Shown in pieces: positions 1 through 10,014 of a stretch of DNA of 46,138 nt. The notes under the pieces were generated by a model, which was not told where the DNA came from, ran no database searches, and saw only the letters and a program-made list of their open reading frames with translations. A program made the position numbers and the translations under genes. This DNA comes from Fragilariopsis cylindrus CCMP1102 (Eukaryota; Bacillariophyta; Bacillariophyceae; Bacillariales; Bacillariaceae). Location: contig FMBT01000125.1 in NCBI GenBank assembly GCA_900095095.1, positions 1 through 46,138 of the forward strand, written 5' to 3'. Numbering within the stretch: the stretch's first letter is position 1; every line of letters begins with the position of its first letter.

Positions 1-1922
1 TGGCCACGACATGCGAAGTGCGGCGCGCTCACGCGCAACCTGATCTGTTCTCTAAGAAAGAACAAGTTCGGTGTCACTGTCACAACATTCATCCAATCGT
101 ATTTGTTATATTCACGACTTACTGCCCAAAAGTGTCAACTCAGCAATGATGATGCTGTCAAATTCTAAGCATCAACAACGATAATATATCTACTTGCTTC
201 TTAAGCTTGTAAATGTGTCTAGCTACCTAGTTTGCATAGTTCACTAGACTGAAGACTTCTATGCTTTTTATGTATGTAAACAGTGTTTATTAGAAGTGTG
301 AGTTTAGTTGCTCTCGATGTGTGGCTATATACTCATATGGTCTGTCCTTGGTCAGTCATTCCCTAGTTACTCATGTAGTGTCTTACCCCTAGAAAGCTAC
401 CGTAATGTTGTATGTACAGTACTTCGTAACTAGTAACAATTAATTATTGTGTTGTTTTCAACTCTAAAGTATGCTACCACAACAAAAAGGGATTAATAAT
501 CACACCAACCTGTTAATACAACCAACGCAATGCAATCTACTTTAGTGTCGTCTTCTACTTACAAAATCTTGCCATAATTGCAAAGAAAGGACTAAAGAAC
601 AAAGAGAAAGAGAATCATGTTGCTATTGTATTATCTATGTGACAAACAGCAATGCTAAGAGGGTAATACATTTCACACCAACTTGCACTACTATGGCATA
701 CTACCAGGACTTCCCTTGTGAGAACCCAAGTTTATACTAGCTAGCTTATTGTACATTTCCACACCTAAATAAAAATCTTGTTCTATGTTCCCACAGTTGC
801 AAATAAGAAGAGAGGGGGCCAGGATCATAACAAAAATCAAGAATCATGCTGCTATCATCTATGTGACAAACCACTCTAATAAACACAACATCATATGTAT
901 CAGTATGTGTAGGATTAAATACAAGTAAGAAAATGGGGAAATTTTATGTGGTTTAATCATTTGAATTGACACTGTGGAATAATATCTTATATTCAGTATA
1001 ATAAGATACAAAGCAATGTGAGCAACTAATCCATACTTCCAGCGTGCATCATTACCTGGAAAATTGTAGTAATTGCAAGGAACATTCTAGTATTCAGATT
1101 GTCCAGAAGATCTTCAAAGCCACATGTTTCATTGCCAGACTTGATTATATTGTGGAGGATCTGATCATGTACATGATGGTTTTGTTCGATGTAATTTGTC
1201 ATTGAATACTGCAATAATTTTCAGTATCTACCAGTCATAGATTCTTGTGCTTCGCAACTTTGAGCTATGAAATGAGTGAGAGTTTCATTCAGTAATAATG
1301 AAGCTCGTGCTGTGTTTCAGAATGTGTCCACTGCATAGTCCACAACTGTTACTGAAATATCACATATCAAAATACATACTGCTTTAGTTTTATAGTGGAA
1401 GAAATATTGTTGGCATAGGTACTAACAATATTGAGATGAACTGTTTGTAGTGTTTGCGAACACGCACCAAGAAGAGATCGGTGACAGCGTGGGGTGGCTG
1501 AAAATCCACTTTCTGAATGAATCACTACAGCAACCAGTGGATTTATAGATAGAGAATGTAAATAATATGTTTCAATGTTTTTCAAAGGGTCAAAGAATGG
1601 GTAGAAGATGAAAATAATGTTATGTGAAAATTGCATGCTTTCTTATCACAATATTTCTTTTTCATGTTTACAAATAAATACTCGAAAGAAAGAAAAAAAT
1701 AGTCACGTTTTGGATTTTCGGATACCCTTATTACCGTATGTCGTCAACCGCAAAAATCGATTAAACTTGAAGCAAATCTTTGTATTCGTTATCTCGTGCT
1801 TTTTACGTAATGCAATACCATTAGCAATAACATCAGCAATAACATCAGCTTATGATGCGTAAATCATGAACTTGTCCAAACATACTTGTATATTATTAAT
1901 TAATAAATAAAAGTAATTAACC
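1..1922. other. Intergenic region, no supported gene
   Basis: AT-rich sequence with frequent stops in all frames. Two related segments, near 613-650 and 840-880, share an 'atctatgtgacaaac' core and may be remnants of an old duplication. A 62-codon minus-strand frame at 1026-1214 has fairly protein-like composition but no recognisable domain and no convincing gene structure, so it is not called. No RNA gene was recognised. Confidence 0.5.
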
Positions 1923-2521
1923 ATGAAGTCGTGTCTTATCCTTGCTTCCGTTCTTGCATCGGCTACGGCCTTTACTACCTCGACCACCAAGTCGAGTGGT
2001 AGCAGTTCATTGAAGTCTATGTCGGATGACTTTGGTGCAATGGCTCCGTTAGGATATTTCGATCCTCTTGGTCTAACGAAGGACGGCAATGAAGAAAAGG
2101 TACCCATTTAAGAGAAGTTGAGGTCCGACATGGACGTTGTGCTATGTTAGCCGTTGTTGGATGGTTGACCACAGCCTCCGGTGCACGCCTACCTGGTATG
2201 GAAGATATGAATTTCGGTTTCAAGGCATTTACTGACATCGATACATTACCAGCTGAAATCCGAGGTACATTACCATTGACGCTAGGTGTTGTTTGGGCCT
2301 TAACCTTTACCATGCAAGACTTGAATGGAGATAGTGCATTTCCTGGTGATTACCGTAATGGTCTTATTGATTTTGGTTGGGACCAATACGATGAAGCATG
2401 GAAAACAAAGAAACGTCAAATTGAATTGAATAACGGCCGTGCCGCACAAATGGGTATTCTTGGTATTATGGTACACGAACAATTAGGTAATTTGAATGAT
2501 ATCGGCCTTCCCCAACCTTAA
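1923..2521 (+). CDS. Fucoxanthin-chlorophyll a/c binding protein (Lhcf-type), with one apparent frameshift
   Basis: Light-harvesting antenna protein of the diatom thylakoid that binds chlorophyll a/c and fucoxanthin. The N-terminus is a signal peptide ending ...ATAFTT, the '-AF-' plastid motif. It is followed by FGAMAPLGYFDPLGL, typical of mature FCPs. The helix-1 pigment motif REVEVRHGRCAMLAVVGW follows, and a second chlorophyll-binding helix, ELNNGRAAQMGILGIMVHEQ, lies near the C-terminus. The two halves are in different frames: the first stops at 2109-2111, while the helix-1 motif reads in the -1 frame. One missing base near the A-run and 'ggtaccc' at 2095-2105 explains this. With that base the protein is about 199 residues, normal for the family. 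It may be a real null allele, but sequence error is more likely because all other family residues are intact. Confidence 0.88.
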
Positions 2522-3119
2522 TTAAAATAAGCAAATCCTTTTCTTTCTTTATCTACTATGAATACTCCTTGTAGCAACTAATTACTTTTATTTAGCCCCA
2601 AAAAAACTTGTTTTGCATCATCATCTTCTTTAGAACGTTTAAAAGTTCATGAACTATTTATGTATTATCATAGTACATGTATACATACATATATATATAT
2701 ATACTAATAGAAGTATTTCCCAACTATGTCGATGTAAGTAGGAAAGATATTTCAAATTGGAACCTAAATAAATACCACAAAAACTGGACCAAGCAAAGAA
2801 TGGATCTTTCTACTTTGTCCATCACTGGTAATACCAGTATGATACTGTTAGGCAGGTGGGAAGATTTTGAAGATAAAAACGTTAATGCAGACAGTACTAT
2901 TTTCTTTCTAGTTGGAGTGCTCATATACCTGCTTACAGCCTTGCAAATTATCAGGGAATGTATATATATATATAATATATATACACACACACACACTATC
3001 TAACTAACTTACTAGCTAGCTAACTACCGAACTGACGGTATTTGTATGTGCATATATGTATATATTTAGTATTTTACAGAAGAAGAAGATGATAGTATGA
3101 TATATTATTAAGACTAGTC
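2522..3119. other. Intergenic spacer with TA and CA microsatellites
   Basis: Spacer between the FCP gene and the 3' end of the convergent WW-domain gene. It holds (TA)n at about 2688-2702, a TA-rich run with (AC)n at about 2960-2998, and a short 'ctaactaacttactagctagct' style run. A 108-codon plus-strand frame at 2677-3003 begins and ends inside these microsatellites and is not supported as a gene. Confidence 0.6.
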
Positions 3120-4124
3120 CTATGATGATTGAATGTATCCAAATTTATTAAGTTCTTCACGTAGAGAATGATTCTTACATCCAATCGTCCCGGTTCAGCT
3201 CGTTCTGCCACCGATAACCATGACATCGTTGATAAATTAATAGGTACATACGGATTTGATGGCGTTGTTGTTGTTGTTGACACTTCTGTCTTTGGTTGCT
3301 GTTGTTTTCTTCTTCATGTTCTTTAGCTTGTCGTTGTTGTACCTTACATAAGCGAGCTATTTGTCCTGTCGTAATTGATCGTAATTCATCAAAATTATCA
3401 TTACTGTTGCCTTCTCTATTATTATTATTATTGATATGCGCAGCATTACTACCAATGACATTCGCACTTGTATCATTATTATTATTATTATTATTACAAG
3501 TTTGATTATGATTGTTACTTGCATAAATAGCATTATTCACTCCCGTTGCTACTGGCATCGCTATCGCTGGTATTGTTGTTGTTGTCATCGTTGATAGTGA
3601 AATTCCGTGATTGTTATTATTGTAATTATTACTATTGTCATAATTATTGTTATCATTATAATTTCAATCATTTCTGGTCCTCGCGGTGTTGTTGAAATCG
3701 TCGAAGGTCGTTCCCATTTCGTTTCACGAGTTTGTGGATTACAATAGTAGATTTTCCCGGTAGTATTATCCGTAGCTTCTACCCATCCAGGTGGTAATGG
3801 AGATATCTGTTGATATTGTTGTGGCTGCTGCTGCTGCTGTTGCTGCTGCTGATATTGTTGTGGGAGATGGTTTGATACATGTAGTAAGTTTTCTGGTCGA
3901 TCCCATCTCGTTTCTTGAGTTCGAGGATTGCAGTAGTAGATTCTACCGGTGTTATCGGTAGCTTCTACCCAACCATGCGGTAACGGTTGTTGTTGTTGTT
4001 GTTGGTGTGGTGATTCATCAGGTAATCGATGAGTGTGACTGTAATCGTCATGCTGCTGTTGTTGGTACTGTTGTTGGTACTGCTGTTGGTTGTTTTGGTT
4101 ATAAGGGTATTGTCCGTGATTCAT
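3120..4124 (-). CDS. Two-WW-domain protein with Q/N-rich linkers (three apparent frameshifts)
   Basis: WW domains are small folds that bind proline-rich peptides. Starting at ATG 4124 (an upstream TTG-led extension is not used) the protein is Q-rich. It has two close WW copies: LPHGWVEATDNTGRIYYCNP...W-DRP and LPPGWVEATDNTTGKIYYCNP...W-ERP, each with both signature tryptophans. Next comes an N-rich tract, then ELRSITTGQIARLCK. The C-terminus NPYVPINLSTM, ERAEPGRLDVRI and SLREELNKFGYIQSS ends at a TAG at 3120-3122. These pieces lie in successive -1 frames with breaks near 3655-3668, 3264-3282 and 3168-3180. All three are one-base deletions in the same direction, in repetitive or A/T-rich sequence. 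The partner ligand cannot be inferred. It is divergent from the TL29-like gene. Confidence 0.75.
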
Positions 4125-4611
4125 CTCTACTATAATTCTTATCACTTGCTTGTGATTATCAATTCCACACGATACAAACAACAATGTGATACAGCAGGGA
4201 GAATTTCTGCTTGTTTGCTATGGGCAGTAGCGATCACGAGAATGAGAATGTAAGACTTTTGTTGTTGTGATGCTGTTGCTCGAATGTGATGTGAAGTTCA
4301 AAGTGTGAAGCATCACATTATTTATGTGTTTTTATTTCTTTCCCTCGAAATATGAAAAACCGGTATGGTATGTATCATAGGTATGTTTGTAACTTAAGAA
4401 CAAACGTCAGTAGATGTTGTCAATCACTCTGTTTCCTGACTAGTTATTGGTATGACGATGTCATCCTGAACAAAGTGCTCCTGTGTATCTGAAATCTATT
4501 GCAACGACTCGACTCACTCTTTATTGTTAAGAATACATTTTACATCACACTTTTAAACTTTATTGTGAGAGAAGACTCAAAAACTAACTAAAAAAGTAAA
4601 AGAGAATCATC

Positions 4612-5940
4612 ATGAAGTTTGTGTTGAACGTATGTTTCTTGCTGTCTTTAACAAGCAGCTGCGATGCCTTCCAAACGACGGCACCGCTAACCAGTAGTAG
4701 TATTAGTAATACACAATTGAATAGTATTGACCGTCGTAGTTTTGGTACTTCATCCATTGGATGGTTGGCAACCGGAGTTGGGGTTGCGTCTTTAACGGGT
4801 GCAGCAGTTGCAGTATCCCCTGCTCCTGCCAACGCCGAAGTCTTCTTCGATCCAGAGATGTATGGTGATCAAGAATTGCGAGTGGGAACAGTTGATACTG
4901 TACGAGAACGGACACGACGAGCAATTCTTCAAACTCCAGCATTAGCACCTGCCTTTTACCAACTGGCTCTGTTAGATGGATTAAGTTTCAATGCTGTTAA
5001 TGATAAGTTTGGACCAAATGGTGGAGTAATCTACGCCGTTCTGAATAGCAAGGACAATAATGAAAACCTCGATAAATTGAAAATGGCAGCAGAAGTATTG
5101 ATTGATACCGAAAGAGCCTTAAGGAGAAAAACAGCCGTTAGTATCGCAGATTGTGTCGCTATAGCAGGAGCGGAAGCAATTGAATCTATCGGTGGACCGG
5201 TCTTAACGGTACAATTAGGCCGTATGGAGGTCGCTAAGGGTAAGGTCGAAATAAGTCCTCTCCCATTAGATCTATTGGCTGGAAATAGATCACCGAAGGA
5301 AGTCCGAGATGCATTCAAGAAAGCAGGTTTAACAGATCGAGAAATGACAGCGCTCTTGTCTGGGTTACTTACTCTTCAATTGGTTGAAAAAAATCGAACC
5401 ACAGATGATTGGAAAGCATCCGTTAAGCCAAAGTTTGTAGAACGAGGTAAAATGGGAAGGATGTCGGACTATAAGAAATTGACGGATGAAGATATCCAAG
5501 CGGCACTCAATGACGAATACGAAGAAGATCCTGATGATGGATGGTACATTGCAGATTCCTTTGGTGGTAAGGATGAACGATTTGGACAACGTCTTGCTAA
5601 GGATACTATCAGTGAAAAAACCTTCAATATTTACATGAAGGATTTGTTAAAATCTGCGCAGGGGGCAGTTGCATCCAAAAAATCAACAGCCACTGCTTCC
5701 ACGGCGGCCCCTACTGATTTTGGATGGATTGGAAAACAGATATTAGACCCTGACTCACCCGTCTGTCAAGCGTGGCTTAAAAAGTACGCCGATTCAAATC
5801 TATACTACGTAAAGGATTTAGGATCGAGTTTCAATGCCATTACGCAACTCGGAGCTGTCTACACAGGTGGTAAGTACGAGAATCTTTTAAAGAATAGACC
5901 ACGCAAGATGTTGAACAACGACGATCTTAATTTGTTTTAA
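4612..5940 (+). CDS. Thylakoid-lumen class I peroxidase-like protein (TL29/APX4-like), heme ligands lost
   Basis: An intact 442-residue protein. Targeting is tripartite: an ER signal peptide ending SSCDAF (about residue 20), a plastid transit segment, then a twin-arginine signal (RRSFGTSSIGWLATG at 41-55) with an ANA cleavage site near 75. This predicts Tat import into the thylakoid lumen. The mature part follows class I heme peroxidases. SIADCVAIAGAEAIESIGGP (about 177-196) matches the SYADLFQLA...GGP region of ascorbate peroxidase. The distal motif RLAW-H is replaced by QLALLDGLSFN (about 117-127), and the proximal SGGHT by SGLLT (about 250-254). Both catalytic histidines and the distal Arg/Trp are therefore missing. 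Plant lumenal TL29 is a known non-catalytic APX relative, so a structural or PSII-associated role is the best inference. Confidence 0.82.
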   Translation: MKFVLNVCFLLSLTSSCDAFQTTAPLTSSSISNTQLNSIDRRSFGTSSIGWLATGVGVASLTGAAVAVSPAPANAEVFFDPEMYGDQELRVGTVDTVRERTRRAILQTPALAPAFYQLALLDGLSFNAVNDKFGPNGGVIYAVLNSKDNNENLDKLKMAAEVLIDTERALRRKTAVSIADCVAIAGAEAIESIGGPVLTVQLGRMEVAKGKVEISPLPLDLLAGNRSPKEVRDAFKKAGLTDREMTALLSGLLTLQLVEKNRTTDDWKASVKPKFVERGKMGRMSDYKKLTDEDIQAALNDEYEEDPDDGWYIADSFGGKDERFGQRLAKDTISEKTFNIYMKDLLKSAQGAVASKKSTATASTAAPTDFGWIGKQILDPDSPVCQAWLKKYADSNLYYVKDLGSSFNAITQLGAVYTGGKYENLLKNRPRKMLNNDDLNLF

Positions 5941-6303
5941 TAACAATGCATACATATATATTAATTATTATAATGAACAACATACTACTTTTTAAATTGA
6001 AGTCAGTCTATTCATAGCAAAAACAATTACAACACAACGATGGGATGAAATCGGACAAATACGCCTCATATTAAATAAATCATGATTGTTGTTTTGCCTG
6101 TACAATGAACTTCTATATGATGCGTAACTCGAGGAATCAATCATCGCTGTTGTTTGGTATTTGTCGTCAGTTTGTTTGATTGTTACGATGATTATAATAC
6201 TTCTATTGAAGAGAACATACAATTCACTTTCACTAGCAATTCTATTTTTGTTTTGTCTTATTCGTTGTTATTGCTATTGCTACCTACTACTATTATTTTA
6301 TTG
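5941..6303. other. Convergent 3' spacer
   Basis: AT-rich spacer between the 3' ends of the TL29-like gene and the uL13m gene. Short reading frames here overlap on both strands and none resembles a protein. No structured element was recognised. Confidence 0.55.
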
Positions 6304-7049
6304 TTATTTTTTTTCACCAGCTCCTCCAATCGTTGTTTGCGAATTATACGACCGTAACCCGAAATGAAAATCTCCACTCTTCGCTCGTGGATGTCTTGGC
6401 AATGGTGTTGTTGTGTCTGGTGGTAGCTGTGCCGTATGAGGATGATCTGGTCCAACATAGATCCGTAATCGTGGTTCAATCGATTGATGTCGTAAATTAT
6501 TACGTTTTAACATTCCTAATATAGCCTTCTTTAATACTTCTTCTGGTCGACGTTCCATCATTTCTTTAGCTGATCGTTCCTTAAGTCCACCAGGATAACC
6601 CGTATGCCACCGATATACCTTATCAGTCCATTTCTTTCCTGAAAAATGTACCTTTTTTGCAGAAAAGAAGAGACGACATCGAAGACAAAAGTAATAAACA
6701 AAAGAAAGTAAGATAAAATAATAAGAGAAACGAGATCGATGGTCGAGAGAAAAGAACATTATTATGGAAGTACGGTATCATACACAATGTTGTGATTTTA
6801 TCTATTTATCTAGATCTATTTTTTCAATTGGTAACATTTTAAGAAAATTAACAAACAGAAGACTATTTATCCTACCTTTTCAGCGTTGATTACAATTACG
6901 TGATCACCCATATCCTTATTGGGTCTGAAAGTCGGTTTGTGCTTTCCCTTGAGAATTTGAGAGATCTGTCCAGCCAAACGACCAACTGTTTGATTGGAAG
7001 CGTCTACCAGATGCCATGCTCGCTGTAAGGATTGACCTGGAAATGACAT
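6304..7049 (-). CDS. Mitochondrial-type ribosomal protein uL13 (two exons)
   Basis: Large-subunit ribosomal protein of the bacterial/organellar L13 family. Exon 1 (7049-6876) encodes MSFPGQSLQRAWHLVDAS, then QTVGRLAGQISQILKGKHKP and GDHVIVINAEK. Exon 2 (6651-6304) continues VHFSGKKWTDKVYRWHTGYP, GGLKERSAKEMMERRPEEVL and YVGPDHPHTAQLP, all L13 hallmarks. The intron (6875-6652, about 224 bp) begins GTAGGA and ends ...GCAAAAAAG. Using the later 'ttttcag' instead would break the frame and shorten the conserved loop, so the earlier AG is preferred. The spliced protein is about 173 residues with a C-terminal extension. The absence of a long plastid presequence and the HTGYPGG sequence favour mitochondrion over plastid; this is inference. 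Confidence 0.88.
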
Positions 7050-7245
7050 TGTAATATGATTGATTCGTCTACTACCTAATATTTAATTCTAATGTCTGTT
7101 CCTAACCAGAGGTAATGATATTCTTGGCGTATTGTTTGAGGATTGGTGTCTTCGATCAATACGACGATGGAAGAATGGGGACTCACATCATAACAATAAA
7201 CGAACAGCAACAACAACAACACAAAACAGCGAATTTGTTGGTGGT

Positions 7246-7512
7246 GTTCGACTAAGTTCCTCATAATTTTTTTTAATCAAGTAGTCAAAACGAGTCGTTA
7301 TGGTGTTTCACTATTTCACTTGTGGTGAGAAAATCAAAATAAACCAGAAACTGCTAAAAACACAGAAACGTGTAGAAACCTGGGCGAAATCCTGTGCTAA
7401 AAATATATAGTTACGGTACTTAACACTATTTTCAAGTATTTATTTTTAGCATAAGAAACTCTCTCTCTCTCTCTCTCATTCTCCTCTCTCTCTACTTCTC
7501 TCTCTCTCTACT
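7246..7512 (+). repeat. Dispersed repeat, copy 1 (inverted relative to copy 2)
   Basis: This segment runs from 'gttcgactaagttcc' to a CT-rich tract. It is repeated as its reverse complement at about 22186-22497 with high similarity over most of its length. It contains one subunit of the form 'tgctaaaaatat..gtacttaacac'; copy 2 has two. No coding capacity is visible. It lies between the divergent uL13m and mevalonate kinase genes and probably covers part of one promoter. It is probably a non-autonomous mobile element or a segmental repeat; class unknown. Confidence 0.85.
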
Positions 7513-7821
7513 AAGTACTTTTTCAGCTGACGACTCGCGCCAGCAACAATTAATGTTTGGGGGTAAAATTGAAGTTCCTAAAGTTTCTTCTACTACATAC
7601 CCCCAATTTCAGAAATTCCAAAATCCACGCGTGAAATTGACCCACGTCATAACCATCGCCTCGGCATGTACATTTTTAAATTTACGACAAGATTTTTAAG
7701 TGAAAACATTGTCATTGTCTATCTTCTACATTGACCTCTCCATTGACCTGTACTCATAAACCATCTTCGAATCTTTGGAATAATTTTAATTTGCTATACA
7801 GGACAATTTCACCTATTAACC

Positions 7822-9089
7822 ATGGCCCTTCGACCGAAGATACTGCAACTGGCAACAACGTGACGGAGGAGGAAACCTCGAAACGATCCTCGCCACCAAC
7901 CGATGAAAAGGAGGAAGACGCTTCGGAACCTAAGAAAGCTAAAGTCGAAGAGTCGTGCTCTACTTTGGAAAAAACCCACGCCTATGGGAAACTAATTCTA
8001 TTCGGAGAGCATTTTGTGGTCTATAAAGTGCGTTTTGTTAATTTCAATAATCTGATCTTCTGCTCGGCTTATTTTCAAGCTTTACAAATCTGGTATTAAT
8101 ATTCGTTTTTGTCTCATTTCGTCGTGTTGTTGTTCATCACTAATATACTTATATTTTTGTAGGTACCTGCTTTGGTCGGTGCTGTAGCAGCTTATACAGA
8201 CTGTTCCATCGAAGTCGAAGACGTTGACACGAAAGATGATAAGGGAGATGAAGAATCGAAAACCACTGAGAATGATACCGGGATTGTTGAAATTGTTGAT
8301 AACCGTCCGGCTGTTCCCAATTACAAAATTAAGAAGGCAGAGGAAGGAAAGGCAGCCGTTGATTTGGTTTTGAACCATTTTAAAATTTTCGGTAAGGGTA
8401 AAAAGGCGAAATTGACATTTGGTGGTAATCTTTGTTGTGCATCAGGAATTGGTGCTAGTGCCGCTCAAGTCGTTGCGTTGGCACGTGCTGTCAAGCAAAC
8501 CTTGCCTCAATTCGCTACATTAACCGAAGATGAGATCAACGCTGCTGGGTATGAAGGTGAAAAGGGTTACCATGGAACTCCATCCGGAATTGATAATACA
8601 GCTGCAACATTTGGTGGATTACTTAAGTTCCAACGCACGGACGGTGAACCGATCTTCGAAAAGAAACAATTAAAGGAACCAATCCGAATCGTGTACGCAT
8701 CTACCGGTATTACCTCGTCAACAATTGAGGTCGTTGACGATGTTCGTGCTAAAAAGGAAGCTGATCCTGCATGGTTCGACGCTTTGTTGAAGCAATATTG
8801 CGACATAGTGTCCAAGGGAGAGAAGGTATTGGAGGACGGTAATATGAATGAGTTGGGTAAGTTGATCGATGAGAACCACAAAATACTCCAAGATCTGACA
8901 GTAAGTTGCGATGAACTCGATACGCTCGTAATCGCAGCTAGAGAGGCTGGAGCTATCGGTGCCAAAATGAGTGGAACTGGTCGAGGTGGCCTTATGCTAG
9001 CTTTGACACCCACCGAGGAAATCCAAAACGCTGTTGCGGCCGCGTTGGAAAAAATTGCACCCCAAGTCTGGAAGACATCCTTCCAGTAG
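7822..9089 (+). CDS. MVK: Mevalonate kinase (two exons), probable frameshift just after the start
   Basis: GHMP-family kinase that phosphorylates mevalonate with ATP in the cytosolic mevalonate route to sterols and isoprenoids. Motifs in order: YGKLILFGEHFVVYKVPALV (motif 1), the glycine-rich ATP loop CCASGIGASAAQVVALARA, GYHGTPSGIDNTAATFGG, and motif 3 AREAGAIGAKMSGTGRGG. The intron is 8028-8162 (GTGCGT...TTTGTAG, 135 bp) and splits motif 1 at TAT AAA / GTA CCT. The exon 1 frame has no internal ATG, only a TTG at 7731. A good-context ATG at 7822 (accATGg) is out of frame by one. One extra C in the CCC at 7826-7828 would join it as M-A-P-S-T-E-D. That gives about 377 residues, normal for the family. 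An acidic low-complexity segment precedes the kinase domain. Confidence 0.92.
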
Positions 9090-10014
9090 GTTAGTGATCA
9101 ATCCCTTATAAGCTCATCATTTGTCAGGAAAAAATGTTCCTGCAAGCTAGCGGGAAATCCATAACATTTAAATGACGAAACGAACGGACGATGGTGTGTA
9201 CATAATCCATTCAGTTCATAAAGAAGGAAAAGTCATAACCATTATTCTAATAGCGAGTACTTATCACGGCCTAACATCACGAAATTTTATTCTTAATTAT
9301 ATTGGATCTCTGTCTATGTTTATTTACAATATCTTAAAAAATCATTGTGGACAATGTCTCCACAAAACTATGTTGAATCAATGTTCATAGAAATTAAGCT
9401 ACCAGAAGTTAGTAGGATAAAGTTGCCGTAATTCACCTATTAACACATTACCTCCCCCGAATTAAATTAACCCCAAATTGTATCGTACTTATGCGCGTAT
9501 AATCAAATAGCGCGCGCTGAAATTTCAATACACAGATAAATGATTGACGAAAATTGACGGTATGTGAGTTTTCGATTGTCGTGACTTGACTCCTACCTTT
9601 TGTGCGGTTGCTTTTGCTCTCGACTTTTAACTTTCAACTTGTACTAGTATCTTGCGTAATAGAGGAAGGACAACAACAGTGTTTAGATAGGAGATTCTTG
9701 TTCTTGGAGGATAAGAAGGATCCTTGAGAACCTACACAAGCTAACAGCTATACTATTACAAGGCCAGCAAAGTTCTAAGCTCTTCGTTGCCACCTCGTTT
9801 TTGCTCTGGCAGCCGAAGTCCTTCAATCGTCGTTGCATTTCTTCTTTGCACCTCTTCTCCTCAGCCCGGCGCGTAAACTATACATTGTACTCGAAACGCT
9901 TACGTGATCCGTTTAGGTATTGTCAATTGAATTTTACCGGCATTGTGTGGTTCAACTGACTATTCCTGAAATACTTGACTGTACTTTGTGGATAATAATA
10001 TACATTTTCTGGTG
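9090..10014. other. Intergenic/5' region, no gene seen
   Basis: Spacer between mevalonate kinase and the coiled-coil gene. A 72-codon frame at 9172-9390 lacks any recognisable feature and is not called. The GTG-led extension 9988-10014 of the next gene is treated as leader because a better ATG follows at 10015. No repeat or RNA gene was recognised. Confidence 0.5.

Noticed and set aside
2677..3003. 108-codon plus-strand frame
   Set aside because: Begins and ends within TA/CA microsatellites and shows no domain.
9172..9390. 72-codon plus-strand frame after mevalonate kinase
   Set aside because: No recognisable motif, no related frame, probably 3' flank.
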